A stretch of 32,784 nt of DNA from Chloroflexota bacterium (GTDB taxonomy: Bacteria > Chloroflexota > Anaerolineae > Anaerolineales > UBA11858): the NCBI GenBank assembly GCA_011039385.1, contig DRBO01000033.1, positions 1-32,784 on the forward strand. Direction: 5' to 3'. Position 1 is the stretch's first letter, and every line of letters begins with the position of its first letter. The notes under the pieces were generated by a model. It was not told the DNA's origin. It made no database searches and saw only the letters and a list, made by a program, of their open reading frames with translations. Of this stretch, positions 24,123 to 31,884 are shown in pieces. The position numbers were made by a program, and so were the translations under genes.

Positions 24123-24881
24123 ATGCGTCATTTCATCAGCAAGATCGGTCAGATACGTACAGTTGCCTTGTTATCAGCACTAACAATCGCAATCGCCCTG
24201 GCGTCCACCTTGGCCTTCACCGTGCTAGTTATCAAACTCAATGTGGAACTTAACCTCAATACGGTGTTGTTGATCTCGGTTCTGGTGACCCTGACAATCG
24301 CACCGATGATGAGCTGGTTTATAGTCGGTTTGTTCTTAAAGGTAGACCGGCTGGAAGCCGAAATGCGCCTGTTAGCTACCTACGACTCTCTGACCGGACT
24401 GCTGACCAGACGGGAGTTTCTGGAACGAGCCAATTATTTTCATAAAGTAGCCCTGAGAGAAGGGTTGCCCTATGCCCTGATCATCGCTGATCTGGATAAC
24501 TTTAAAGAGATCAATGACCATTTTGGACATCTCACCGGCGACCAGACCCTGGAGTTTTTTGGAGAAGCGATCCTCGCCAACCTGCGCGAAAGCGACCTGG
24601 CCTGCCGCTTCGGGGGAGATGAATTCTTGTTCTTCTTGCCGAATACATCCAGGGATCAAGCTCAGCAATTTGGGGATCGATTGCACAGCGTCATCACTGA
24701 GACCATTGACTGCTCCGACCTGGAAATTGATCTCTCGATCAGCCTGGGAATTGCCTGTTATCCAGGCATCCCGGCAGAAAACGTGAAGGACCTGATCTCT
24801 GCGGCAGATAATGCCATGTACCAGGCAAAAAGGTCAGGGGGGAATAAAACCCAACATTACAGTCTTGCAAGCATCCAGTGA
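24123..24881 (+). CDS. Membrane-anchored GGDEF diguanylate cyclase
   Basis: The 252-residue protein has two membrane helices (about 12-37 and 46-68) joined by a very short loop, then a GGDEF domain (about 80-245) that condenses two GTP to cyclic di-GMP. The active-site motif GGDEF (164-168) is intact, and RESD (155-158) lies five residues ahead as an inhibitory I-site, so product feedback is likely. There is no recognisable sensor domain; the two-helix hairpin itself is the only input module. I prefer the ATG at 24123; an in-frame ATG at 24075 would add 16 residues but has no ribosome binding site. It lies 84 bases upstream of the ECF sigma gene on the same strand. Confidence 0.9.
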   Translation: MRHFISKIGQIRTVALLSALTIAIALASTLAFTVLVIKLNVELNLNTVLLISVLVTLTIAPMMSWFIVGLFLKVDRLEAEMRLLATYDSLTGLLTRREFLERANYFHKVALREGLPYALIIADLDNFKEINDHFGHLTGDQTLEFFGEAILANLRESDLACRFGGDEFLFFLPNTSRDQAQQFGDRLHSVITETIDCSDLEIDLSISLGIACYPGIPAENVKDLISAADNAMYQAKRSGGNKTQHYSLASIQ

Positions 24882-24923
24882 TAATTTAAGAAGTTGTTGT
24901 TACAATTCGGCAGTAATGGGAAA

Positions 24924-24950
24924 CCGTATCTAAATACTGATACCTGCGTC
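24924..24950 (+). promoter_or_regulatory. Candidate ECF-type promoter of the sigma gene
   Basis: CCGTATC (24924-24930), a 16-base spacer and CGTC (24947-24950), ending 15 bases before the ATG. The same element with the same spacing occurs at 25571-25597. A 16-base gap and a CGTC-type -10 box fit the general pattern of ECF promoters, so this is probably autoregulatory. The specific -35 sequence is inferred only from the two copies. Confidence 0.6.
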
Positions 24951-24965
24951 TTATTTTAGGCAGCT

Positions 24966-25520
24966 ATGTCCAGTAACCCGGAAAAACTCCTCCAGCAGGC
25001 TCGTACATTTGACCAGGAAGCCCTGGCCAGGATCTACGACCTGTACAGCGATGCCCTGTATGCCTATGCCTACAAACATGTCGGCACAGCCCAGGTTGCC
25101 GAGGATCTCATGGCGGAGACCTTTCGCAGGTTCCTTACTGCGCTGGAACACGGCGGAGGCCCCCAGGACCACCTGCGCGCTTATCTCTACCGCATCACCC
25201 ATAATTTGATCACCGACCTCTACCGCCGGGAGCCGCCTCCTGCTCAGGAACTGGATGAAGACCGCCTGGTTGAAGACAGCCCCGGACCATCGAGTATCCT
25301 GGATGAAAAGCAAGGTTCTGAAAGGGTACGCCAGGCTTTGCGGCTGATCACACCGGACCAACGCCAGGTCCTGACCCTGAAATACCTGGAAGGCTGGAGC
25401 TCAACTGAGATCGCCCAGACAATGGGAAAATCCCTGGGGTCAGTTAAAGCCCTGCAGCACCGGGGAGTGGCTGCCTTGCAGCGGATCCTGCTCGAGGGCG
25501 AAGACCCATCCCCGGGATAA
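24966..25520 (+). CDS. ECF-type RNA polymerase sigma factor
   Basis: The 184-residue protein has sigma region 2 (about 20-90: IYDLYSDALYAYAYKHVG, AEDLMAETF, LRAYLYRITHNLITDLYRR) and sigma region 4 (about 122-175: LITPDQRQVLTLKYLEGWSSTEIAQ, with a helix-turn-helix at about 145-166 including GKSLGSVKALQHRG), and lacks regions 1 and 3. It would direct RNA polymerase to promoters such as the paired element described here. AGG precedes the ATG within a very short predicted leader. The DUF5667 membrane protein that follows is its likely regulatory partner. I cannot assign a numbered ECF group from sequence alone. Confidence 0.95.
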   Translation: MSSNPEKLLQQARTFDQEALARIYDLYSDALYAYAYKHVGTAQVAEDLMAETFRRFLTALEHGGGPQDHLRAYLYRITHNLITDLYRREPPPAQELDEDRLVEDSPGPSSILDEKQGSERVRQALRLITPDQRQVLTLKYLEGWSSTEIAQTMGKSLGSVKALQHRGVAALQRILLEGEDPSPG

Positions 25521-25570
25521 ATCAACCTGGTCCCTCAATAACAATCCCTATTTCTAAAAAATATTTTTAC

Positions 25571-25597
25571 CCGTATCCAAACAGGGTATTTGGCGTC
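25571..25597 (+). promoter_or_regulatory. Candidate ECF-type promoter of the DUF5667 and repeat-protein genes
   Basis: CCGTATC (25571-25577), a 16-base spacer and CGTC (25594-25597), 34 bases before the ATG at 25632. It matches the element at 24924-24950 in both boxes and spacing; the CCGTATC box is followed by CAAA here and by TAAA there, and GGCAG follows the CGTC box in both. Confidence 0.6.
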
Positions 25598-25631
25598 ATA
25601 TAGGGCAGAACCATTTATACGAGGATGACTT

Positions 25632-26450
25632 ATGAACAACCACGAAATCAATCCCAAATTGAAAAAAATGCTCGAAAGCTTGCAGGATGTTCCCATAAGG
25701 GACTTGCAGGCCAGCCATACAGGAAGGGAAGATTATATGGCGCAGGTGAAAAGCCTGAATCCGCGCCGATCTGCCTCTCGCAAGTCCGCCCGACAGGGGA
25801 AACCCCTGGGAAGGCGGGCCTGGGTGACGCGCTTTGCAGCCATCACAGCTGTGATCGTGGTCGCTCTCTCCAGCCTGGGCGGGACAATCTATGCAGCCCA
25901 GGCCGCTCAACCTGATGATCTGCTTTATGGGGTTAAAACTCTCACAGAAGAAATCCAGGTCACTCTGGAAAGTGATCCAGAGGAAAAGTTGGATCTCTAT
26001 ATATCCTTCGCGAACCGCCGCCTGCAGGAAATTCAAGCTCAAATGGCTGCTGGTGAGGAAGTATCCGACAAAGCACTCGCCCTCCTGGAAAAGCACACCC
26101 AAAAGGCGCTTGAACAGACCGCCAAAATGGAAAGCCAGGGCATGGAAAAAGCCCTCCGCCAGATCGAGAACAACTTACAGAAGCAGATCCAGATCATGAC
26201 GGAACATGGAAAAGAACATCCCCAGGGTGGACCTCCAGGGCTCCTGAAGGCTCAGGAAAAGGTCCAGGAACGCCTTGAGCTAGTCGAAAGCGGAATCAAA
26301 GATCCCAATATCTTCCGTGAGAAAATGGGCAAAGATAATCCCCACAAGCAAGGCAATGGCGTCCAGGACGGTCGGGGTAATCCTGATGGAGGCCAGAGCG
26401 GCACAGAAAATCCGGGAAACAGCCCTGGCAACGGATCCAGCGGGAAATAA
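25632..26450 (+). CDS. DUF5667 membrane protein, candidate anti-sigma or sensor partner
   Basis: The 272-residue protein has a basic cytoplasmic N-terminus (1-67), one membrane segment (about 68-90) and an extracytoplasmic helical domain (about 95-225). The latter begins with DDLLYGVKTLTEEIQVTLE (96-114) and KLDLYISFANRRLQEIQA (119-136), the usual DUF5667 pattern of helices rich in Glu, Lys and Arg. The C-terminal tail (about 234-272) is a disordered stretch of Gly, Asn, Pro and Ser. From memory, DUF5667 proteins often sit beside ECF sigma genes, and this topology suits transmembrane control of the sigma factor, but no canonical anti-sigma (ZAS/RsiW) motif is visible in the N-terminus. GAGGAT precedes the ATG. 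Confidence 0.85.
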   Translation: MNNHEINPKLKKMLESLQDVPIRDLQASHTGREDYMAQVKSLNPRRSASRKSARQGKPLGRRAWVTRFAAITAVIVVALSSLGGTIYAAQAAQPDDLLYGVKTLTEEIQVTLESDPEEKLDLYISFANRRLQEIQAQMAAGEEVSDKALALLEKHTQKALEQTAKMESQGMEKALRQIENNLQKQIQIMTEHGKEHPQGGPPGLLKAQEKVQERLELVESGIKDPNIFREKMGKDNPHKQGNGVQDGRGNPDGGQSGTENPGNSPGNGSSGK

Positions 26451-26506
26451 GCTAAAGTCATTCGAATTCATCCATCCTAAACAAGCCTCAGTGATCGGAG
26501 GAAAAT

Positions 26507-28177
26507 ATGAAAAAGAAAATCAACCTATTCAAATCTCTTGTCATCCTGACCATCATGGTCCTCGGCACCGGAGCAGTAGCCGGCAGCGCCCTGGCGGGTA
26601 CCCCTGAGGATCTTACCGTATTCTTGGGGCACGAAGTAGACTGCAGCGGGGGTACCGGAGAACTGGAATTTAGCCTCAACTGGGAACCAGCTGAGGCAGA
26701 GTCCTATATCTATTACGTGGATTTCGGCGACGGGGACTCGACCGGATTGGTCCCGTCGGTTGAAGCAAATGTCACTCTATCTCACAGCTACATAGACCAG
26801 GGAGATTACGAGATTTCCGTGGAAGTATTCGAAGTCAATGGAGAGAATCGATCTGGAGAATTGGAAGAAACCCTGACCCTGGAAGGCCCAGAAGTTTCCC
26901 TCACCAGCGTGCCCTCTCCACCGGTTTTTGTTGTTGGGGAAGACGGCCAGGTTGCATTTACCGCGAATGCCACTGAGGGCACACTGCCCTATACCTATGA
27001 ATGGGATCTGGATGGTGGCGAAACTACAGGACCCCTTACTTCGGAAACCGCGGCCGCGACCTACTCTGAAGCCGGGAAGTATCATGTTAAAGCCACGGTG
27101 ACTGACGGCTGCGGTTTCACCGCCAGCGCATCCCTGCCGGTAGTGGTTGCTGATCCGGAAGACGCCTGCCATCCCACTGCCCAGAAAATTGCCGACGCAG
27201 TCAGCAGCATATTCCCTGACCAGGCTGACAAGGAATACAGCTGCGAGGATATTTACACCCTGTTCGACAATGAGGGAGAAGAGAATAACCTCGGTTTTGG
27301 TCGGATGTGGATGGCCTATAATTTGACGAAATCGATCGAGCTGACCTGGGAGGAAATCCTGGCCTGGCACATGGATGAAAGCGGCTGGGGCGGCCTGCTT
27401 CAGCTCAACCGCTTCGCAGAAGTGCTCGAGGAGCAGGGTATTGGGGATCTGATGGCTTTGGTAATGAGTGAAGACTACACCCTGGGTGATGTTCGTACCG
27501 CGATCCGTTCTGTGACCCACTTTGAAGCTGATTTCGACGACGCTCTGGCCCGGGTCACCGCAGGTGCCACACCCGGTGAACTTTCCCAATTCTATCGGCT
27601 GGCAGCTGACCTGGAAGCAGATTACGAGGTGCTGGACAAATATCTGGCGGACGGCATGACCCTCTCAGAGCTCAAACACGCTGCCAGCTTCGCAGAGCGC
27701 AATGAAGTGGACTGGACCGAAATTGCCGAGGCCCGGTTATCTGCCGACAGCTGGGGTGACCTCAAGCAGGCTTACTCCATGGCTACCGATGAGATCAGCG
27801 CGGCTGAGATCCTGATCATGGGTGTGCAGGAGTACCGCAAATCCCTCCGGGAAGACTCGAAAGCCGAACAGACTGAGAAAAAGAATCAAAAAACCGCTGA
27901 GCAGCTGGTCAAGAAATACTCAGCCGACACCGAATTCGTGATGGACTTGCTCAACGGTTGTGAAGGGAATTGGGCTTGTGTGCGGAGTGCCTTGCGGAAT
28001 CAAACCTGGGAGTCCTCGGCAGATGTATCCAAAAAAGATTCCCAAACCTCCCTGCAAATTTCCTCGAAATACGGCTACTCCCAGGAAGAGGTGCTGGCCT
28101 ACTACCAGGGACCCTGTGGAGGGAACTGGTCCTGCGCCCGGGCCCATTTCCGGGATTTGAATAGGGATTCGAAGTGA
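26507..28177 (+). CDS. Secreted protein with two PKD-like domains and C-terminal helical repeats
   Basis: The 556-residue protein has a signal peptide (1-30, cleavage after SALA), a first PKD-like domain (about 32-126, with VDFGDGDSTG at 71-80), a second (about 129-214, with YEWDLDGGETTG at 164-175), and a helical C-terminal region. There, five units of about 30 residues start at about 282, 314, 344, 374 and 404 (for example VLDKYLADGMTLSELKHAAS), and two more at 476-498 and 527-550 carry GNW flanked by cysteines (C485-C491 and C537-C543). A Lys/Glu-rich segment (about 445-470) separates the two groups. The strong GGAGGA site and 56-base gap place it in the DUF5667 operon. PKD domains usually serve adhesion; the actual function is unknown. 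Confidence 0.85.
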   Translation: MKKKINLFKSLVILTIMVLGTGAVAGSALAGTPEDLTVFLGHEVDCSGGTGELEFSLNWEPAEAESYIYYVDFGDGDSTGLVPSVEANVTLSHSYIDQGDYEISVEVFEVNGENRSGELEETLTLEGPEVSLTSVPSPPVFVVGEDGQVAFTANATEGTLPYTYEWDLDGGETTGPLTSETAAATYSEAGKYHVKATVTDGCGFTASASLPVVVADPEDACHPTAQKIADAVSSIFPDQADKEYSCEDIYTLFDNEGEENNLGFGRMWMAYNLTKSIELTWEEILAWHMDESGWGGLLQLNRFAEVLEEQGIGDLMALVMSEDYTLGDVRTAIRSVTHFEADFDDALARVTAGATPGELSQFYRLAADLEADYEVLDKYLADGMTLSELKHAASFAERNEVDWTEIAEARLSADSWGDLKQAYSMATDEISAAEILIMGVQEYRKSLREDSKAEQTEKKNQKTAEQLVKKYSADTEFVMDLLNGCEGNWACVRSALRNQTWESSADVSKKDSQTSLQISSKYGYSQEEVLAYYQGPCGGNWSCARAHFRDLNRDSK

Positions 28178-28215
28178 GCTGCTTGGAGATCCAGTCCATC
28201 CAGACATACTGATTC

Positions 28216-28253
28216 AAAAAGAACCAGGCCAGAACGAAGGCCTGGTTCTTTTT
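28216..28253. terminator. Strong bidirectional terminator after the ECF operon
   Basis: A perfect 15-bp stem (AAAAAGAACCAGGCC and GGCCTGGTTCTTTTT) with an 8-base loop lies 38 bases after the repeat-protein stop and the same distance from the convergent acetyltransferase stop at 28291. T tracts occur on both strands. Confidence 0.92.
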
Positions 28254-28290
28254 GTGTTATCAATCACAAAATCGATCAGGATTGCGAGGT

Positions 28291-29412
28291 TTAGAGATGT
28301 TTGATATATACCCGGCGGCGTTTATGCTGGCGGGTATTAAAATACTTCCACTGTGACCAAACCTTATTATTGGTCTCCAGCTGGGGATTGACATGGATCT
28401 TTTTCACACCGTTTTTTTGTAGTGCAAGGTAGAAAGTTTCCATCATGATGGCATTGACCCCCCTGCCCTGGTATTCCGGACGCGCCGCCCCCAGGTACAC
28501 ATCTACCCGGTCAAAGCGCTTCAGGGCCAGCAGCAGATGCAGGAAGCCCAACGGGAACAGCCGGCCTTTTCCTTTCTGCAGGGCCAGGGAGAGGGAGGGC
28601 ATGGCAATGGTAAACCCTACCATGCGCCCATTTTCATCCAGCACAACCGGCACCAGGTCTGGTAATACAAAACCAAAATACTGTTTGACATAGGCTTCGA
28701 CCTGGGCATCGGTAAGATGGATTACGCCGTAAAGGTGGCTGTAAGCCTCATTGATGATCTCAAAGAGTTCTGGCGTGTAAGGCAGGAGCTGGTTTTTATT
28801 TTTTACCTCCAGGACCCGGAGTTTATACCTTTTGCGGGCAATAGCCGCCACGCGGGAGATCCGTTCGTTAAGCTCGCTGGTCACATCCAGTTCATGCTCC
28901 AGCCAGTCAACGTCTTTCTGGTACCCCAGGTTTTCCAGATGCTGGTGGTAGTAGGGCTGATCATGGCGAGTGGCCAGGGTTCCCAATTCATGGAAACCTT
29001 CCACCAGCATGCCTTCCCGGTCCAGATCCGTAAATCCCAGGGGGCCGTGAACAGCAGTGCAGCCCAGCTCTGAAGCCCAGGATTCTACTCGATCCATCAG
29101 CGCCTTTGACACTTCAGTGTCCTCTATGAAATCTATCCAGCCGAACCGTAGAAAATTTTGGCCCCAGGTATCACGGTGCAGGGGATTGTAAATCGCTGCT
29201 ATGCGACCTACAGCTGTGCCGTTTTGGTATGCCAGGTAATAGCGGACCTGGCAGTGGTCGAAGGCCGGGTTGATATCCCAGTGGAGCGTGTTCATCTCAT
29301 CCATATCCAGGGGGGGCACCCAGGCATCATTTTCACGGGTAAGCGTATGGGGAAACCGGATAAAAGTCTTCAACTCCCGCCTGGTGGTAATTTCCTTCAG
29401 GGTGATATTCAT
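28291..29412 (-). CDS. GNAT-like N-acetyltransferase family protein
   Basis: The 373-residue protein has the look of a two-part GNAT acyltransferase: an N-terminal part with NDAWVPPLDMDEMNTL (about 28-43) and YYLAYQNGTAVGRIAAIYNP (about 58-77), and a C-terminal acetyl-CoA binding segment RPEYQGRGVNAIMMETFYLA (311-330) followed by VNPQLETNNKVWSQWKYF. Proteins of this kind are common in Chloroflexota and elsewhere, but their substrate is unknown to me. I start at the ATG at 29412 because the frame upstream is not conserved-looking; the ribosome binding site is weak. A minus-strand TATAAT at 29483-29488 may belong to its promoter, though no well-spaced -35 is present. The rest of the 266-base gap to 29678 shows no gene. 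Confidence 0.8.
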   Translation of the reverse strand: MNITLKEITTRRELKTFIRFPHTLTRENDAWVPPLDMDEMNTLHWDINPAFDHCQVRYYLAYQNGTAVGRIAAIYNPLHRDTWGQNFLRFGWIDFIEDTEVSKALMDRVESWASELGCTAVHGPLGFTDLDREGMLVEGFHELGTLATRHDQPYYHQHLENLGYQKDVDWLEHELDVTSELNERISRVAAIARKRYKLRVLEVKNKNQLLPYTPELFEIINEAYSHLYGVIHLTDAQVEAYVKQYFGFVLPDLVPVVLDENGRMVGFTIAMPSLSLALQKGKGRLFPLGFLHLLLALKRFDRVDVYLGAARPEYQGRGVNAIMMETFYLALQKNGVKKIHVNPQLETNNKVWSQWKYFNTRQHKRRRVYIKHL

Positions 29413-29678
29413 GATCTTGTCCCAAGTTAGATTGGATGAAGCTATTAACAGTCGACAAATCAGGCCAATAGACAATACATCAATTATAACTAAATATTTG
29501 ATGGCAAGATGCGGTAGAACAACGGCCTTCTATCCTGAAGAATCAACAATTCAAAGGGTTTCTTCGCTCCAAAGTTAGGTCCAGCGGTCATTTCAGGATA
29601 AAATCATCCTAAGAAACAAAACGTTGTCAGACAGGGCTATTTAGAAGAAAAAATAAGCGCCCGGTCAAAGGAGCCTGG

Positions 29679-30026
29679 ATGAAATTTGCGTCGTTTTTTT
29701 CTATCACTGTAGGTGCTGGCATGATCGTCCAGTGGACGATGTCCTATCTCGGCCAACAAATCCCTGAACTAAAAACCGAACCCATCCGCATCTGGTTCCA
29801 TATCGCGGCCGAGATGATCACCGCTTTCTGTTTGCTGATCAGCGGTGTGGGGATCCTCCGTTCTGTTCCCTGGAGCCTGAACCTTTTTCTGATTTCCATG
29901 GGCATGCTCTTCTACACAGCAATCGTCAGCCCGGGTTATTTTGCTCAACAGGGAAAATGGGGCTGGTTGGCGATGTTCGGCACAATCACCATCCTGGGAG
30001 TGATAAGCATCCTGCTCATCCTGTAA
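29679..30026 (+). CDS. Small four-helix membrane protein, function unknown
   Basis: The 115-residue protein has four predicted membrane helices (about 3-23, 38-58, 63-86 and 93-114) with very short loops. It is not a family I can name. AAAGGAG precedes the ATG at good spacing, supporting it as a real gene. The PPK2 gene starts 46 bases after the stop on the same strand, so cotranscription is likely. Confidence 0.75.
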   Translation: MKFASFFSITVGAGMIVQWTMSYLGQQIPELKTEPIRIWFHIAAEMITAFCLLISGVGILRSVPWSLNLFLISMGMLFYTAIVSPGYFAQQGKWGWLAMFGTITILGVISILLIL

Positions 30027-30071
30027 GGTCACGCCAGAACGGGATACAATCAAGATAACCAAGGAAAAGCC

Positions 30072-30875
30072 ATGGATAGATACCTCGTAAAACCCGGGAA
30101 ACCTTTGAACTTAAACCTATGGGACCCAAATGACAAAAGCCTGTTCCCAATCAGCAAGAAAGAGGGCAAAAAAAAGCTCCGCGAACTCAATCAAGAGCTG
30201 GAAGCCCTGCAGGAACTGCTCTTCGCAGAAGGCAAACATAAGGTCCTGATCGTCTTGCAAGCCATGGACACCGGCGGCAAAGACGGCACCATCCGGCATG
30301 TCTTTGAGGGAGTCAATCCCCAGGGCGTGAAAGTTGCCGGTTTCAAGGTCCCTACTTCCAAAGAGCTAGCCCACGATTACCTTTGGCGGGTGCACAAACA
30401 CACGCCCGGTAAGGGGGAAATCGTGATCTTCAACCGCAGCCATTACGAGGATGTGCTGGTAGTGCGGGTCCATAATCTGGTCCCTGAAGAAATCTGGTCC
30501 CGGCGCTATGAGCACATCCGGGCTTTTGAAAAGACCCTGGCTGAGGAAGGCACCACCATTCTGAAATTTTACCTGCACATCAACCGGGAAGAGCAGAAAA
30601 AGCGCCTGCAGGCCCGTCTGGACGAACCCCACAAGAATTGGAAATTCAGCCAGGGGGATCTGGCGGAAAGGGCATTATGGGACCAATACCAGGCAGCCTA
30701 TGAAGACGCGCTGATAAAAACCAGCACAGACAATGCTCCCTGGTATATCATCCCTGCCAATCGCAAATGGTACCGCAACCTGGTGGTTTCAACGATCATC
30801 ATAAACAAACTAAAAAGCCTGAAAATGGCTTATCCTGAACCAGAAGAGGGACTGGAAGGGATTGTCATTGAATAA
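30072..30875 (+). CDS. PPK2 family polyphosphate kinase
   Basis: The 267-residue enzyme transfers phosphate between polyphosphate and nucleotides. It has a Walker A site in MDTGGKDGT (65-73), a Walker B region IVIFNRSHYED (117-127), and the lid segment ARLDEPHKNWKF that binds the chain. The length and the opening PISKKEGKKKLRELNQELEALQ fit the polyphosphate:nucleotide phosphotransferase (TIGR03709-like) group, single-domain PPK2 enzymes that phosphorylate AMP or ADP. Which nucleotide is used cannot be read here. AAGGAAAAG precedes the ATG. The CPBP protease gene starts at or just after its stop codon. Confidence 0.93.
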   Translation: MDRYLVKPGKPLNLNLWDPNDKSLFPISKKEGKKKLRELNQELEALQELLFAEGKHKVLIVLQAMDTGGKDGTIRHVFEGVNPQGVKVAGFKVPTSKELAHDYLWRVHKHTPGKGEIVIFNRSHYEDVLVVRVHNLVPEEIWSRRYEHIRAFEKTLAEEGTTILKFYLHINREEQKKRLQARLDEPHKNWKFSQGDLAERALWDQYQAAYEDALIKTSTDNAPWYIIPANRKWYRNLVVSTIIINKLKSLKMAYPEPEEGLEGIVIE

Positions 30876-30876
30876 T

Positions 30877-31599
30877 ATGATGGATGAACCAACCCCTCCC
30901 GAGGGGGAAATCCAGTCCACTCGATCCCGTGTGCCCTGGACCACCCGGGATGTCTGGGTTGGCCTGGCCCTGTTCCTGGCCTGGCTGCTGGTTTCCCTGG
31001 GTTTTGGGATTGCCAGGGAAGCCTATGCCTGGGAATTTGATTTTGGGCTGTTCCTGGCCCTATGGGAACTGATGCTGATCATTCCCACCTGGTTATTGAC
31101 CATTCGCAAATATAAGCTCCCCTGGCGATCCCTGGGTTTGAGGAAATTCGACCTCACCACTGTGGCCGTCGGCTGCGGGCTGATGATCTTCTCCTTTATC
31201 TTTAACTTTTTCTACAACCTGGTCTTGCTGTTCAAAGGCATCCACTCCCCTTTCGAGATCGAAGGGCTATTTCATACCGCCGCTTCACCCTGGTTGATCT
31301 TTCTGACAGGCATCATCATCGCCCCGTTGGTTGAGGAGATCTTCTTCCGGGGTTTTCTTTATACCGGGCTGCGGGAAAAATATGGCTGGATGGCAGCAGC
31401 CTTGATCAGCGCTGGCCTGTTTGCGGTTGTCCACCTCCAGCCCATCACCATTCCCCCCATATTTCTGATGGGTTTGATCTTTGCTTATCTCTATCAGCGC
31501 ACAGAATCTATCTGGCCGGCGGTGATCATGCACTTTGCTACCAACACCCTGGGATTGGCGGCAGCATACGCGGTTTCGCAATTAGACTTCCTATCATAA
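30877..31599 (+). CDS. CPBP family intramembrane glutamic protease
   Basis: The 240-residue protein has about six to eight hydrophobic segments and the CPBP (CAAX protease and bacteriocin-processing) motifs: EEIFFRGFLY (E153, E154, R158), the His of VVHLQP (H186), and HFATN (H219). These residues form the glutamate-type active site in the membrane. The substrate is unknown. Start choice is open: I use the ATG at 30877, but a TTG at 30868, which overlaps the PPK2 stop, has better spacing from the GGAAGGG at 30854-30860. Either way it is coupled to PPK2. Confidence 0.9.
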   Translation: MMDEPTPPEGEIQSTRSRVPWTTRDVWVGLALFLAWLLVSLGFGIAREAYAWEFDFGLFLALWELMLIIPTWLLTIRKYKLPWRSLGLRKFDLTTVAVGCGLMIFSFIFNFFYNLVLLFKGIHSPFEIEGLFHTAASPWLIFLTGIIIAPLVEEIFFRGFLYTGLREKYGWMAAALISAGLFAVVHLQPITIPPIFLMGLIFAYLYQRTESIWPAVIMHFATNTLGLAAAYAVSQLDFLS

Positions 31600-31638
31600 T
31601 AGCTTGTCTGAAGTCCTGTTTCTAGTTCAGGAAAGCAG

Positions 31639-31704
31639 CTGTCCACTTTTCAAGCTTAAACTGTCCAGTTTTCAGGTTTAAACTGTCCACTTTTGAATTT
31701 TAAA
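31639..31704. repeat. Three contiguous 22-bp direct repeats
   Basis: Units at 31639-31660, 31661-31682 and 31683-31704 each begin CTGTCCA, continue with (C/G)TTTT, and end in TTAAA or TTTAAA. The first ten or so bases are nearly invariant and the second halves drift. There is no gap between units, and the array ends 20 bases upstream of the -35 box at 31725. The 285-base gap around it (31600-31884) holds no gene. Confidence 0.8.
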
Positions 31705-31724
31705 TAACAGGCAAGCTCAAATAT

Positions 31725-31753
31725 TTGACTTCTCACTATCCGTTACCTATAAT
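31725..31753 (+). promoter_or_regulatory. Near-consensus promoter of the lipoprotein gene
   Basis: TTGACT (31725-31730), exactly 17 bases, and TATAAT (31748-31753). The predicted leader to the GTG at 31885 is about 125 bases, AT-rich, with no clear riboswitch or terminator-like fold. Confidence 0.8.
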
Positions 31754-31884
31754 GAACTAACCGATATTACTCTGTCTGCTGCCATCAAACGCTCTCTTCG
31801 TTCCTTTCTTCATTGAACAGTAGATATCCCAAACCTGTATGACTTATTTCTCAACCGGATAATTTTGTTTACGAGGAGGGCATT

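Noticed and set aside
24918-24950. GGAAAC upstream of the sigma gene as the ECF -35 box
   Set aside because: Its distance to CGTC is 22 bases, too long for ECF promoters, and it is not repeated upstream of the DUF5667 gene, whereas CCGTATC is.
26777-27589. A long open frame (270 codons) on the minus strand, antisense to the PKD-repeat gene
   Set aside because: The plus-strand frame has a signal peptide, a strong ribosome binding site and clear domains; the antisense product has no recognisable pattern.
29483-29511. Promoter for the acetyltransferase gene
   Set aside because: A TATAAT is present on the minus strand, but the nearest TTGCCA is only 13 bases away, so spacing is wrong.
31639-31704. 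CRISPR array
   Set aside because: The three units are contiguous without spacers and no cas gene is nearby.
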